Shown here piece by piece: positions 12,030-22,132 of a stretch of DNA of 64,000 nt (position 1 is the stretch's first letter; the number at the start of each line of letters is the position of its first letter). The notes under the pieces are model-generated. The model saw only the letters and a program-made list of their open reading frames with translations, was not told the origin of the DNA and ran no database searches. A program made the position numbers and the translations under genes. Origin of the DNA: Bryopsis sp. KO-2023 (lineage: Eukaryota; Chlorophyta; Ulvophyceae; Bryopsidales; Bryopsidaceae); contig BSYQ01000009.1 in assembly GCA_030272585.1 (NCBI GenBank), positions 3,410,001-3,474,000 of the forward strand. The letters run 5' to 3'.

Positions 12030-13253
12030 ACAGCTTCAGGTGAGATATGTATCTATATATATATACTTTTGCTTGATTTCATTGCCCATCTAAAAAAACA
12101 AAAATAAAAATAAATCAAATCAAGCAAAAGTAGCCTTCACAGATTTGTTCATTCGCAAGGTGTAGGGCAAATTTGCTGTCTGCATGACAGCCATGCAAAT
12201 GAGTGAGATGGGCTCGATTATCCGTAAATGATTGTTCACCAAGTTGGAAGACGGTTTCATAAACAATACGCCGGCTTCCTGAGTTCGGATTTCATTTGCT
12301 GTGCAACCTTTTTATTTGCGAAACCTTTTTTTTTTTTTTCAACCTTTGTTTTATGATTCCGAATCGTGGTTGAATTTGGCTGTGATTGTTGGGTGCATTT
12401 CACCATCGATACGTTTAAATGGCTTTTATTTTGCTTGGCTTCCAGTGTGACATGGAGTTTTGACAAACGGGTTGGACCGATGACAAGATACCAAGTGCAA
12501 ACAGTCTAAGAGTCAACTCAGTTTTGTACGGAGACGTTTTTATTTTTTTCCTATGTTCTCTTTTCTTCCACCCACTGCTTTTTTTTTTCAAACCTTAGCA
12601 AAATATCACTCAGCTGTATGTCTGTTGATGCAGAATATTCTCCATCAAAAAAACAAAAAAAGGAAGAAATTGGAGGTAGAATTTTCTCTATATATAAAAG
12701 AAAGAAAGAAATCAGAGGAATTACGAGAAGTGAACCGTTTTGTGCAACGAAGCCCGCATTTTCGTGTCTTTCAATCATCGTTTCTTTTGGAGGTGTTTTT
12801 TTTTGCTGTTTTTTTCTTGCTTCCAGTCGGGACATTTTATTAGTCTCTATGTATATGTTTCTTTGTGAGGTCTGTGTTGAGTGAGGGGGTGCAATAAAAA
12901 AAAAATGGTAGTCATTGATGCATCTCGTGAACACGGTCGCTTTGAATGGCAATGGTAGCAAATACCTGCAGAAAAGGGGGAACAAAAAAAGACTCATTGC
13001 TGTAACTTATGGATAAGTGGGATGATCTGTTTAATCCATGCTGACAGTTTATTATGTTTTGCAAGAGTTTGTTTGTTGCAACCACCACAGAAGAGAAGTC
13101 TGGTTGGCATGTTTGTTTCGGTGTTGTTTTTGATGTTATGCAGCGGCTTGATTCATGATATCGTTCGTTCGCTTTTTCGTCCACCCAACCATTTTGTGGG
13201 TGCGGGTCACCCACACAGCCATCCAGCATTCTTGCATCATTCTTTCATTCATT

Positions 13254-13354
13254 CTTTCATTCATTCATTCATTCATTCATTCATTCATTCATTCATTCAT
13301 TCATTCATTCATTCATTCATTCATTCATTCATTCATTCATTCATTCATTCATTC
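13254..13354. repeat. (ATTC)n tetranucleotide microsatellite
   Basis: About 24 uninterrupted ATTC units, preceded by imperfect units from about 13237. Frames through it read as HSFI repeats and should not be taken as protein. Confidence 0.95.
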
Positions 13355-13488
13355 CCAAAAAGCACACGAGGTGCAATCCACATCAAATGTATGAAGTGAA
13401 TGAGATCAACACAAATTTAGAAATCGTTTCCATCAGTGTGCAAGCGCTGCCCGTGCCAGCTCCGAGCGACATCTTGACACACCACCAG

Positions 13489-13521
13489 ACACACACACAC
13501 ACCACCACCACCACCACCACC
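13489..13521. repeat. (CA)n/(CAC)n compound microsatellite
   Basis: A run of CA dinucleotides passes into CAC trinucleotides, ending about 24 bases before the GNAT start codon. It probably lies in the 5' UTR or core promoter. Confidence 0.9.
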
Positions 13522-13544
13522 CTTCTTGCGATCGGGCAGTAAAA

Positions 13545-16532
13545 ATGGAGCTTGGCGTTTCCTGCATGCCGTCTTTTTATCTTGCCTCCGCCACCCGGCA
13601 CCCTCCCGTGCCCACCACTCCTTACGTGTCGATATCCCGTCCCTTGTTTCGCTACTGGGATCGACTCCGTGGTGTTTCTTCAAAGGGGGCACTTCTCGCC
13701 AGGGAAAAATATGGCTTCCACAACAAAACCGATCAATATTCACGGCTGAATGCATGGGGAGAAAATGAAGGGACATCGGTCGTGGAGGAGGAGCCCACTG
13801 AGGTGTTCATTTTGTTGTGGGATTTATTCCATAGGCTGCCATGCTTCTTTTCAGGATTTGCTTATTTTGTGGGGAAAACGATGCTGTTTTAGTGGAGGTT
13901 AAGCACAGAGAAGAATCGCATGGTCCGTTCTATTTTTGGCTGATGTGTATGATCTGTGTGTGAGTGTGGTTGTGTTTTCCTAGGGGCCATCCTTGCTGGA
14001 GCAAATTGAAAGATATGAACGCAAGGTGAGGTTGCTGTGTTTCTGGGGAAAACATTGAAAATAGATGTATACATTTTGGGATGAATGTTTTAAAAAAAAG
14101 CAATGCTTCGTCTGACAGAGTCCTCGTTGGCTATAGATTTTTGTCATCGCCACGTTTTTTCTGCGGTTTTCGTTTTACACATAGAACCAACTGATGATGA
14201 TTTTAGTATATCCACGTTTTTTCTGAGGATGATTTTGGTATGTCCACTTGAGATGCGCAATAAAAAAACAACACGAGTCGGAAAACGAATTCATCCTTTG
14301 ATAGCTGGTTACGAACTGCAATTTCATTTTTGGGGGTCATATCATAGGAAGAAACAGAGTATGGGACCGTTATCATCAAGCCGCTGAGCGAAGAATGGAT
14401 TCCTGAGGTTTCAAAATTGTTGGCCGATAGTTTTGGTGAAACTCTGGGCTACCGAGGTTTCAGGTGTGAAAAGATTCGAATCAAACAATAGGAATGTTAA
14501 ATTGAAAGTGTATTTTTTGCATGACATCCTGCCTGGAATCAAAGAGAAGCCGAAAAAAAAAAATCCTTGAAAGAATATAAGACACGTATTCACAAATCTG
14601 TTCGAAAAAATATCACCTGTAAATACGCAAAAAAATAAAATAAAATCATGTACTTGTAAGTATGTTTTTGCAATTAGATGTCATCCCAAGAATCCTTCGT
14701 TCGTTCGTTTTTTTGGGTTTTTTTCGTTTGTCTTTTCTTTTCCATTCCCTTACGTGTCATTTTCAGTGCACAGATTTTTCAACAACAGCTTGTGGACTAC
14801 CTGAAGTCCTCTCTGGGGTTAGGAATAGCTGGAGTGATTCTCATTTCCGTTCTCCAACCCAATGCCGATTTCGAGGGCCCCGACGAACCCTCATCTTCTG
14901 GACCCAAATTTCAAGGTTTCAGCTTCATCCCTCCACCCGGAATATCCATTCCAGCTGCAAACACAGAAAAGAGGGGTGGTTTGCTGGGGATGTTTGGGTT
15001 GGGTGGCTCCTCGGAGGGTGCTGGCGATGGCAAGCAAAAGACTGCCAGTTTTCGAGATTTCAGGGACGATTTGGATGATATGAGCGATGCCGCGATCGAG
15101 AAAAGATGGTCGACGTCAGAATCGCAACCCGAACAGGTGGGAGCAAAAAAAGCTTGCTATTTATGGAGTTGAAAATTGAAACTTTTCCCGTTTCTTGGAA
15201 TGAAAATGACGCGAATACGTACAAATAACACACTTAAAGCCGACACATCAAATTTCTGTCTTCGAGATGTGGGGATGAGAGGAGAGTGTTTTTTTTTCCA
15301 TTGCTGAGTATACCCTATTTTTGATGGGAAAAAATACATGATGCCGATCAGGACTGACAGATCCACATCTCTGAGTTGTTGAACAAACCCTTTTTTTTCT
15401 GCTCTTCTGGCTTTCATTTTGCATCAGTTTTTAAGTTTTTTTTATCGTTCTCCATTGACATTCTTGATTGGACATCTTTTAAAGGTCAAACCTGAGCCAC
15501 CAAGAAGCGATGCCTCCGATTCTGTTTCGACCTCCCCATCAACTGAATCTTCGACGTCTGATTTCGTGAGTGGAACTGGCCAAAGCATAGAACTTGAGGA
15601 GCCGGTTTCAGTTAGGGACGCAGGAAACCAGGAAATCAGCATTCTGAACGAAACCCCTGCTGTGGAGGACAAGCAGAAGGAGAGAGAGTGTCTTATCGGC
15701 AGTGTGGAGCTGTCCCTGGATGTTTCGACCAGGTCCATGTTCGGTGGGCTGCTGACCCCAGTCAAGGTAAAGAAACAGGGGGGGTGGGGGAGAAAGGAAA
15801 CCCCTCATGGGGACACCATTCTGTATAACTTTTCTGAGTTTTTCCTTTGGGAACTCGTTTCGAACAACACAATTCCTATGTTGTTTGGCATATCTAGTTT
15901 GAACGTGATTTTGCCATTGCACGATGCTTCCGCCGAGGTTCGAACCCCCACCCACTTGGAGTGCTTTCTACAGGGAACATAGATGCGAGCCGTTTCGCTG
16001 AATCGTGTGTGCGTGTTTTTTTCTGATATAGGAGGGGGCCTACATGTGCAACATGGCTGTGCAACCTTATTTCCAGAGACAAGGGCACGCGACTCGGTTG
16101 CTGAATTCTTGTGAAGAAATTTCTCGGGTGTCAGACTTGGAAGAGCTGTCCTTGCATGTTCGGTGAGGTTTTTTTTCCCCTTTTTGCCATGCAAGTCCGA
16201 GGGGGTCCGAGGGGGGTCAACCAACAGAGGTTTTCCTTTTCTTTTTCCTATTTTTTCCTAAGGTTTTATAGAATTTGGAATATCAGATATTGTTGAAATA
16301 CTGACGAAAAAAGATGCTAAATTGAGATGAAGTGGGTGATCAGCTCGATTGAGGAGGTCACTTTTTTTTCAAGGATTGACCAGTGGCTGGCTGTCTTTGT
16401 AGAATTAAGGATGAAGGTGCCAAGGCGTTGTATCGGGGCTATGGTTTCGAAGACATCAAACAAGACACCATGCTCCTCTCCATCGTGGGTCTGGATCCCA
16501 AAATCTTGATGAAATTGCGACTTTCATCATGA
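13545..16532 (+). CDS. GNAT-family N-acetyltransferase with a long low-complexity insertion
   Basis: Seven exons, 13545-13802, 13984-14025, 14348-14463, 14767-15136, 15485-15766, 16032-16162 and 16403-16532 (TGA), close in frame to 442 residues. The GNAT fold begins near residue 105 (VIIKPLSEEWIPEVSKLLADSF). The acetyl-CoA motif is at about 363-380: NMAVQPYF then QRQGHATRLL, fitting Q/RxxGxG/A with Ala in the last place. The fold ends with DEGAKALYRGYGF near the C-terminus. Strands are close to those of plant plastid GNATs. Between about residues 170 and 335 the fold is broken by a Ser/Thr/Pro/Glu-rich insertion. The first 60 residues are rich in Ser, Thr and Arg and could be a targeting peptide. 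The substrate (protein N-terminus, lysine or small amine) cannot be told. The gene is convergent with the cytochrome b561 gene. Confidence 0.85.
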
Positions 16533-17080
16533 ATTTTCAGCCACATCGATGCACAAGGGAAATCTGGGCTGCCGAATCATGATGTGGTGGACAAGGGGTC
16601 GCAAAAAAAGGGGAAGTTTGTGAATTATCTGTTTTTGTTTTGGCGAGGCCGAAAGACAAGGATTTGTCTGTAATAATGTACTGGTGTTGGAATTCTTGTA
16701 TGTCTTTTTTTTTTGCAAGAATATTGCAAAAGATTCTGTTATGCATGCTCGTTTGAAGACAAATCGACGAATTCGTTCATCAGAGTTGATTCAGCATTGT
16801 GTATTTCTACAAATCGATAACAGAGACTCACCCCTTCATTCTGGAGTATCTTTTTGCAGAGCCACTTTATCAAGGAGTCTTAATAAAACCTGGGGGGCTT
16901 GAGAAAAAATCAACCCCCAATCGTTTGCAAGCATTGTGCTTTGGTTCTCCCTTTTTATTTTGACATATATTTTGAGCTAAACAAAAAGACACAAAATGTT
17001 GATTGTCAACAGTTGAAACACATCCACGTCTTTCTTTCTGTTCAGGCCCCGGTGAACCTGGCCGAATTGGAAAGAGTCAG
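16533..17080. other. Convergent intergenic region (two 3' UTRs)
   Basis: Between the stops of the GNAT and cytochrome b561 genes. AT-rich, with an AATAAA at about 16880 after the GNAT gene. No gene seen. Confidence 0.5.
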
Positions 17081-19072
17081 TCATGTGGGCAAGCAAGTCT
17101 CATCGCCGCCCTTCATTTTGGGATGCTTTTTGCTGATCATAGATGCGATGCAAACCCCAATCACAGCGACAGCAATTCTCCAACCCATCGTCACCACCCC
17201 CTGAAATGTGGGGGAAATCTCATCAAGAACTCATCCAATCACACGAAAAACAATACCCCTTTGCCCCCCCCCCAAAAAAAAAATCAGAAAAGAAAGAAAA
17301 AAATCATGAATTTCCGTGTATGCAAGTAAATCTGGCATGCACCGAAAAGTAACACCAAACAAAAAGAAAACATGATACAGCCATGTTATGCGGCAAAAAT
17401 GTGATGGAATAGAAATTGAGGGAATCATCCTTATGACACTTTTTTGATGCTTAAAAAAAAAAAAAAAAAAAAAAGGCCATAGATGGAATCAGGACTCTCC
17501 ACGTCAACTACAGTCAGGAAAAGAAATCAAGATCAAACCAAGAAATTTATTTATACTTACTTTGTCAACAGAAGGATGAATCAAACCTAACTCGACAGTA
17601 AGAATTGATGCCGCCAATGTGAGGCCTCCAATCTAGGCAAGCAAGCACAAATAAATTCGAAAAAAAAAGGGAAAAAAGGAAAAAGCAAAATGGAGAGTAT
17701 AGAAACTTGTCCAGTGAGCAGAAAGAAAGTGACAGGCAAACCGGGTACCAATGTATATTTCAAACAATGAATCCAATCGAAAGAAGAAAAAAAAAGAATA
17801 AAAACACCACCACAGCTTATCTAGTTTGCATGGTGCACCCGTTTCGGTCGTGACGAGATTTTTTTTAATATTTTCCACAAACTGTGAGTTATTATTTTTC
17901 TTTTTTATGTTTTTTTTGCCGATGAATACCGTTCTGTGCCACCACTTGATTCTGGGTTGCAGGAATGGAGGCAATTTGTCGAACATCCCGAGCGATTTGA
18001 AACTGAAAAGGCCTGCCAAAGGTGCCACCGAGCTCATAACGACTGTAAACAATCCAAGCTGCATTGAATACAAAAAATTACAAAAAAAAATAATTAATTG
18101 CCCATAATTGAATCATGGTTATTTCTCAAGCATCGAAAGTTTTGATCATCCCGAAAACGCACGAGGGTTTTAAGAGTTTGCAAGAAAAAAACATTTAACA
18201 AAAAAAACATCGTGTAGAATGTAGCAGCAATAAGTTTTGAACATAAACCAAAAACCTGGAGGAAAAACGAAATCAATGAAAATTCAAGAGTTTGAAAAAG
18301 ATGCGCGGGTATAGTTTTATGGATGCAGTTAAAAAAGATTTTGATAAGATCTTGAGATTCTCTAAATACATGAATCCTTAATGCAACCCTCCTCTGCCCC
18401 CCCCCCCCCCCTCATATAAAAAGAGCACAAAGGATCTTTATAAATCTCTAGAGATCAGACGATTTATTTTTTTGGAAGGGGGGATGGAATCTTACCTTTC
18501 CATGATATGATTGAAAATGTGCTTTCCCATGCAGAATCTACGGTTTCAACACAAAAGAGAGTCAAACTCCAAACCTTGAATTTTCTGCTTCACATATTTT
18601 TTTCTTTCAAAATATCCAAGGATTTCTGAACAGAGCTGCCCATGCACCATTGCACTTCAAAAATAACACATCAACATCTGAATAACTTCTCAGTTTATCC
18701 AATCAGCATCCAAATAACATCCCTCAGATTGCGCAAAGGTGCTGAAAATCACCAAGTCGGCCCCTTCCCCCACCCCGGTCTCTACCGCCCCCACCAAACC
18801 TTGTTGTAAAATATCGCCCCAAAGCCAACAACGGCACAGGAAATCGCTCCTATCTGCAACTTCATATGGTTGCGAATCGCGTGAACCCTGTCTTCCCCGT
18901 CCAGCTTTCGAAACGCGGTCGCGAATATGACGGCTTCCGACATGAACACGATATACGCCAGGGACATGAACACAGGGTGGTATGAAAACAGGCTTCCATC
19001 GAAAACGAAAAAGGCCAGAGTACAGCAAGTTCCAAGGATCGCAAGGTGGGCAACGTTGGTGACGAACGACAT
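17081..19072 (-). CDS. Cytochrome b561-type transmembrane ferric/ascorbate reductase
   Basis: Five exons, 19072-18800, 18537-18496, 18058-17930, 17632-17561 and 17200-17081 (TGA), all in phase 0, give 211 residues, close to animal CYB561D2. Six hydrophobic segments are visible. The four haem-ligand histidines are in the expected places: His32 in SYHPVF, His69 in RNHMKLQ, His103 in SYHGK and His146 in WWHRT. The family passes electrons across membranes from ascorbate to monodehydroascorbate or ferric iron. The first donor is GTTTGG and the second exon is only 14 codons, but its HF.SYHGK motif fixes it. An in-frame extension upstream of the chosen ATG has no Met of its own. The compartment cannot be told. 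Confidence 0.88.
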
Positions 19073-20591
19073 TGGCGTTCTTCTATTCGGTTTCTCTGAT
19101 AGAGGAAGCCAGACCCTCCCAGTGAAAAAGCGACGAGCGCTGGTTTGGTTGGAGTTGATGGCGGTGGATGCCCATGAAAATCGTGACGACAAAAAACGTC
19201 ATATCATCTCAAAGACGTCGATGCCTCTGAATCCATGCGGATGCAATCGAGAAAAATGGACGATTCGTAGTCATTGGTTTGAAAAACATTCTCCTGCCAT
19301 CGTTGGAACGTTTTTCATTTATTCTCAGGGAAAACCCAACCTAACCACCAAACCTTGATTGTCAACACAAGATTACTTAAATGGCATTCTTGTGTGGTAC
19401 ATGCAGAGTGCCTTTTAACAGTACTACACAGTAATAGTGCAAGCCACACTAATTCATGGAAAACAAAACGTTAACAAGAAGTGTAGATTTCGGGCCAGAA
19501 TAGTGTGGCCCACACTACTTTCTGTTTTCTGAAATTTCTGCCATTTGTGGAACTAGGGAGTAGATACGATTCACATTTATTTTTATTTTTATTTTTTGGG
19601 GAAAACAAGTAGAGCATGTGATGAATAAATTAAATATTGAAAAAGAACGAAAAAGAAAAACCAACAGATATCGCAATACAGTATGCAATTCCACATTTTT
19701 TTTTTGCTTCTCAACTGAATGTATGGGCAAGAAGCATTTTGGTATGGATGTAGGATTCTCAGAAATCTGCCACAATGTGTTAAAACATGCAGTCAGGGAT
19801 GATTATGTTTCTTCATAAAAAATAATCATACTCCTTTTAACCTAAGCAGATTGCCAGTCTCTCTCCTGACAAAATAGAATTTAATTTTTTTTTTCTTTAA
19901 AAAAAAAGCTAAATGTTCCCTTTTCCCATACCCTTTAAAAAAAGAAAAAGAAAAAGCTTACAAAAAAAAAGAAGAAAAACTGAAACCTATGTGGACCCAG
20001 CAAAGGGGGGAAAAAAAATTCAGGCCTTCCAGGTTGGGGAGGAAAAAAAAAAAAGTGCGAAAACTCATGTAAAGAAAAGTAAAATGAAACTTGAGGATAA
20101 CAAAAACAAAAAAAGGTCACTAAGCTGAAAACAATAATCCTGCAGTCAACTTCCCCCCCCCCAAAAAAATTATTACCCTTCTCCATTCCTATCAATGGAT
20201 AATTTTTTCCTCTTTTTTCGTTTCCATGTTCTTTTTTTTCCCACCCTGACCCCCCCCCCCAAAAAAAAAAAAAAACGACCCTTGCATTTCTTTCTTCTCC
20301 TGCCTTCAGAGCCCCCAACAGCTCCCCCCAAAATTTCCTACCTTTTTTCTTTTTTAAATATCAAAAACACTCCTCCACCTTCCCCCCCCCCTCCAATGTC
20401 CCCACCATTTTCATTTCTTATCTCTTTTTTCTTCTGTTTTTTTTCTTTTCTTTTTCCTTTCCCAACAGAAATTGTCTGTTGCATCGCTTGTCGAAGTTTT
20501 CCACGTGACGTCTTCCCCACTCTTTCGTTTTTTTTTCCCGCACTTGGAAACGACCCTTCGTTATCGTTTTCTTTTTCAGCCCTTTTTTTCT
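19073..20591. other. Intergenic, AT-rich and low complexity
   Basis: Holds the cytochrome b561 promoter side and the rhomboid 3' flank. An imperfect palindrome (tagtgtggcccacacta) lies at about 19501-19517, and related words (agtactacac, gccacacta) occur at about 19421-19451. From 19890 to 20560 it is mostly A, T and C homopolymers. No gene seen. Confidence 0.5.
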
Positions 20592-21599
20592 TCAGCCCCT
20601 CAATACGTTCGGACATTTTCCCGTTAGAGTCGTACTTCCGCGCCCAGCCCCTTGAACTTTCAAAGCCGTGAGAATTCCGAACGAAACCAGGCCCCACACA
20701 GTGTGCCATAGCAAATTCTTCGCGCCTCTCCTCCTCCTAATCACCACCTCATCCCTTTCGTTGTCCACCACTCGCCTTCCAGTTAATCCCCGAAACAATT
20801 TGACGAACCTCCGCCTCACCCACAAAAACGGTCGGGGAACGAAAACCCTCAGCAACCCCGACAGAATCCCGCAGAAATGCCCCTGAAAGCTCGTGCCAGG
20901 GAAAAACACTTGGGACGCGATCAAAGACAACCAGCAGAGATACTGCGGGGGTATGTACAGCGAGTCCTGGTCGTCGGCGAGCTCGCCGTCGTGCAGGTAG
21001 CCCGCGATCACTTGCAGCGCGAAGCCCACGGCGGAGAATCCGACTATTCTGGTGTCATAGTAAGCTGACGTTACTCCGAAAAATTTGTATTCCGCCCACG
21101 CGAACCCCACGTACATGCTCTGACTGACGACCGTGAGGCTCGCGACGTCTGCCAGCAAAGAAACGGGCGGCACGAACTCCTCCAGTTGTGCGCCGAACTC
21201 CAAGACGGAACGCATGTTCAGGATGAAGTGCTGAAAGTCGACATGGACCAAGGAGCTCCTGATCAGCCGCCCGAACTCATGTCGCTCGATGACTCGATGA
21301 GGAGACAAACTCACTGCAGCCGACGACACCCCTCCAGGCTTGAAGAAAACCAGCGCATTCGTCAATATCACGACAGAAACGCCCAGCGGAAGGGAGGGGC
21401 GCCCATCGGGTCGAGATATGACTCGGTCCATCACCGTTTGCCCGAACAACGCTACCGATATAGCGAACATAGGTCCAAATTTCAAGGGGTCGGGAAACCT
21501 ATGGTCGACGATGTTCGTCAAGCCACCGCGCCCCATCAGGAGGTCCGACCTTGCGTCCAGCGCGGTTTTCTTGAGCGATGCTTGAATGGAGCTCATCAT
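20592..21599 (-). CDS. Rhomboid-family intramembrane serine protease
   Basis: A single intronless frame of 335 residues starting at an ATG pair. It shows the rhomboid pattern: VHVDFQHFILNM with a conserved N-loop, catalytic Ser189 in GFSAVGFAL, and His241 in GHFCGILSGLL. Both members of the Ser-His dyad are present, so an active protease is likely. Hydrophobic segments lie at about 43-60, 72-86, 143-160, 186-202 and 220-234. The C-terminus after residue 255 is a basic tail (RRRFVKLFRGL, VIRRRRG) ending in another hydrophobic stretch. The layout is closest to the RHBDD1/RBL-type of the ER or endomembranes. The gene is more GC-rich than its neighbours and lacks introns, which could reflect retroposition. 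It is head to head with the XRN1-like gene. Confidence 0.87.
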   Translation of the reverse strand: MMSSIQASLKKTALDARSDLLMGRGGLTNIVDHRFPDPLKFGPMFAISVALFGQTVMDRVISRPDGRPSLPLGVSVVILTNALVFFKPGGVSSAAVSLSPHRVIERHEFGRLIRSSLVHVDFQHFILNMRSVLEFGAQLEEFVPPVSLLADVASLTVVSQSMYVGFAWAEYKFFGVTSAYYDTRIVGFSAVGFALQVIAGYLHDGELADDQDSLYIPPQYLCWLSLIASQVFFPGTSFQGHFCGILSGLLRVFVPRPFLWVRRRFVKLFRGLTGRRVVDNERDEVVIRRRRGAKNLLWHTVWGLVSFGILTALKVQGAGRGSTTLTGKCPNVLRG

Positions 21600-22132
21600 T
21601 GATCGCGTGACGGGTCACTTGGAGTCCAGCGTCAAAACGGAAAGACCCCTCTCCACCGCACGGCATGCGTTTCTTTCCCAGATCCTCGTCAAAATTCACT
21701 TTGTGAAGGCCGCACCGATCACCCCGGACACGGGACGATTGGCCAGGCTCCCGACGCTCGAGATGGAAACCACTGCCGCGATCGAAGAGAGTCGCCTGGG
21801 AGCAGAGCAAAGATGCGGGACGTCAGCAAAAGGAGGGGAAAAAGATGAAAAGTTTTTTTTTCAGAACAAAAGAAACGGATGACAGCTTGGCCGATCGGAT
21901 CGTTTACGTACTGACTGCTCAAGATAATGATGACTAATCAATGCCAGATTCTGTCAGCCCAAAATAGATTAGAAATATTTCCTTCGGCGATTTCCCTTCG
22001 ACGCACAAAAACAACAGCGCACCGCACAGGATAGGGGTTTCGCTGTCGGAACAGGTGGAAGTTTTGCACTGGAGAAAAGATTGAAAGATAAGCGGAGGAT
22101 TTCATCAGGAAGAAAGTGGATGCGCCTAAAGA
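21600..22132. promoter_or_regulatory. Head-to-head intergenic region of the rhomboid and XRN1-like genes
   Basis: 533 bp between two divergent start codons; it should contain both promoters and 5' UTRs. No TATA box is obvious. The assignment rests on layout. Confidence 0.45.

Larger units (their letters stand above)
12030..13544. other. Intergenic, AT-rich, with microsatellites
   Basis: Downstream of secreted gene C and upstream of the GNAT gene. It holds A/T runs, an (AT)n patch near 12054-12064, the tetranucleotide array annotated separately, and the CA/CAC repeat just before the GNAT start. No gene is supported. Confidence 0.5.

Noticed and set aside
13254..13354. CRISPR-like array
   Set aside because: Four-base units without spacers; it is a microsatellite in nuclear DNA.
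13022..13399. Long open frames with HSFI repeats
   Set aside because: They are translations of the ATTC microsatellite, open in several frames because the unit contains no stop.
15931..15960. tRNA-like T-arm (ggttcgaaccc)
   Set aside because: No pairing acceptor stem, D-arm or anticodon arm can be drawn on either strand, and the site lies in a GNAT intron.
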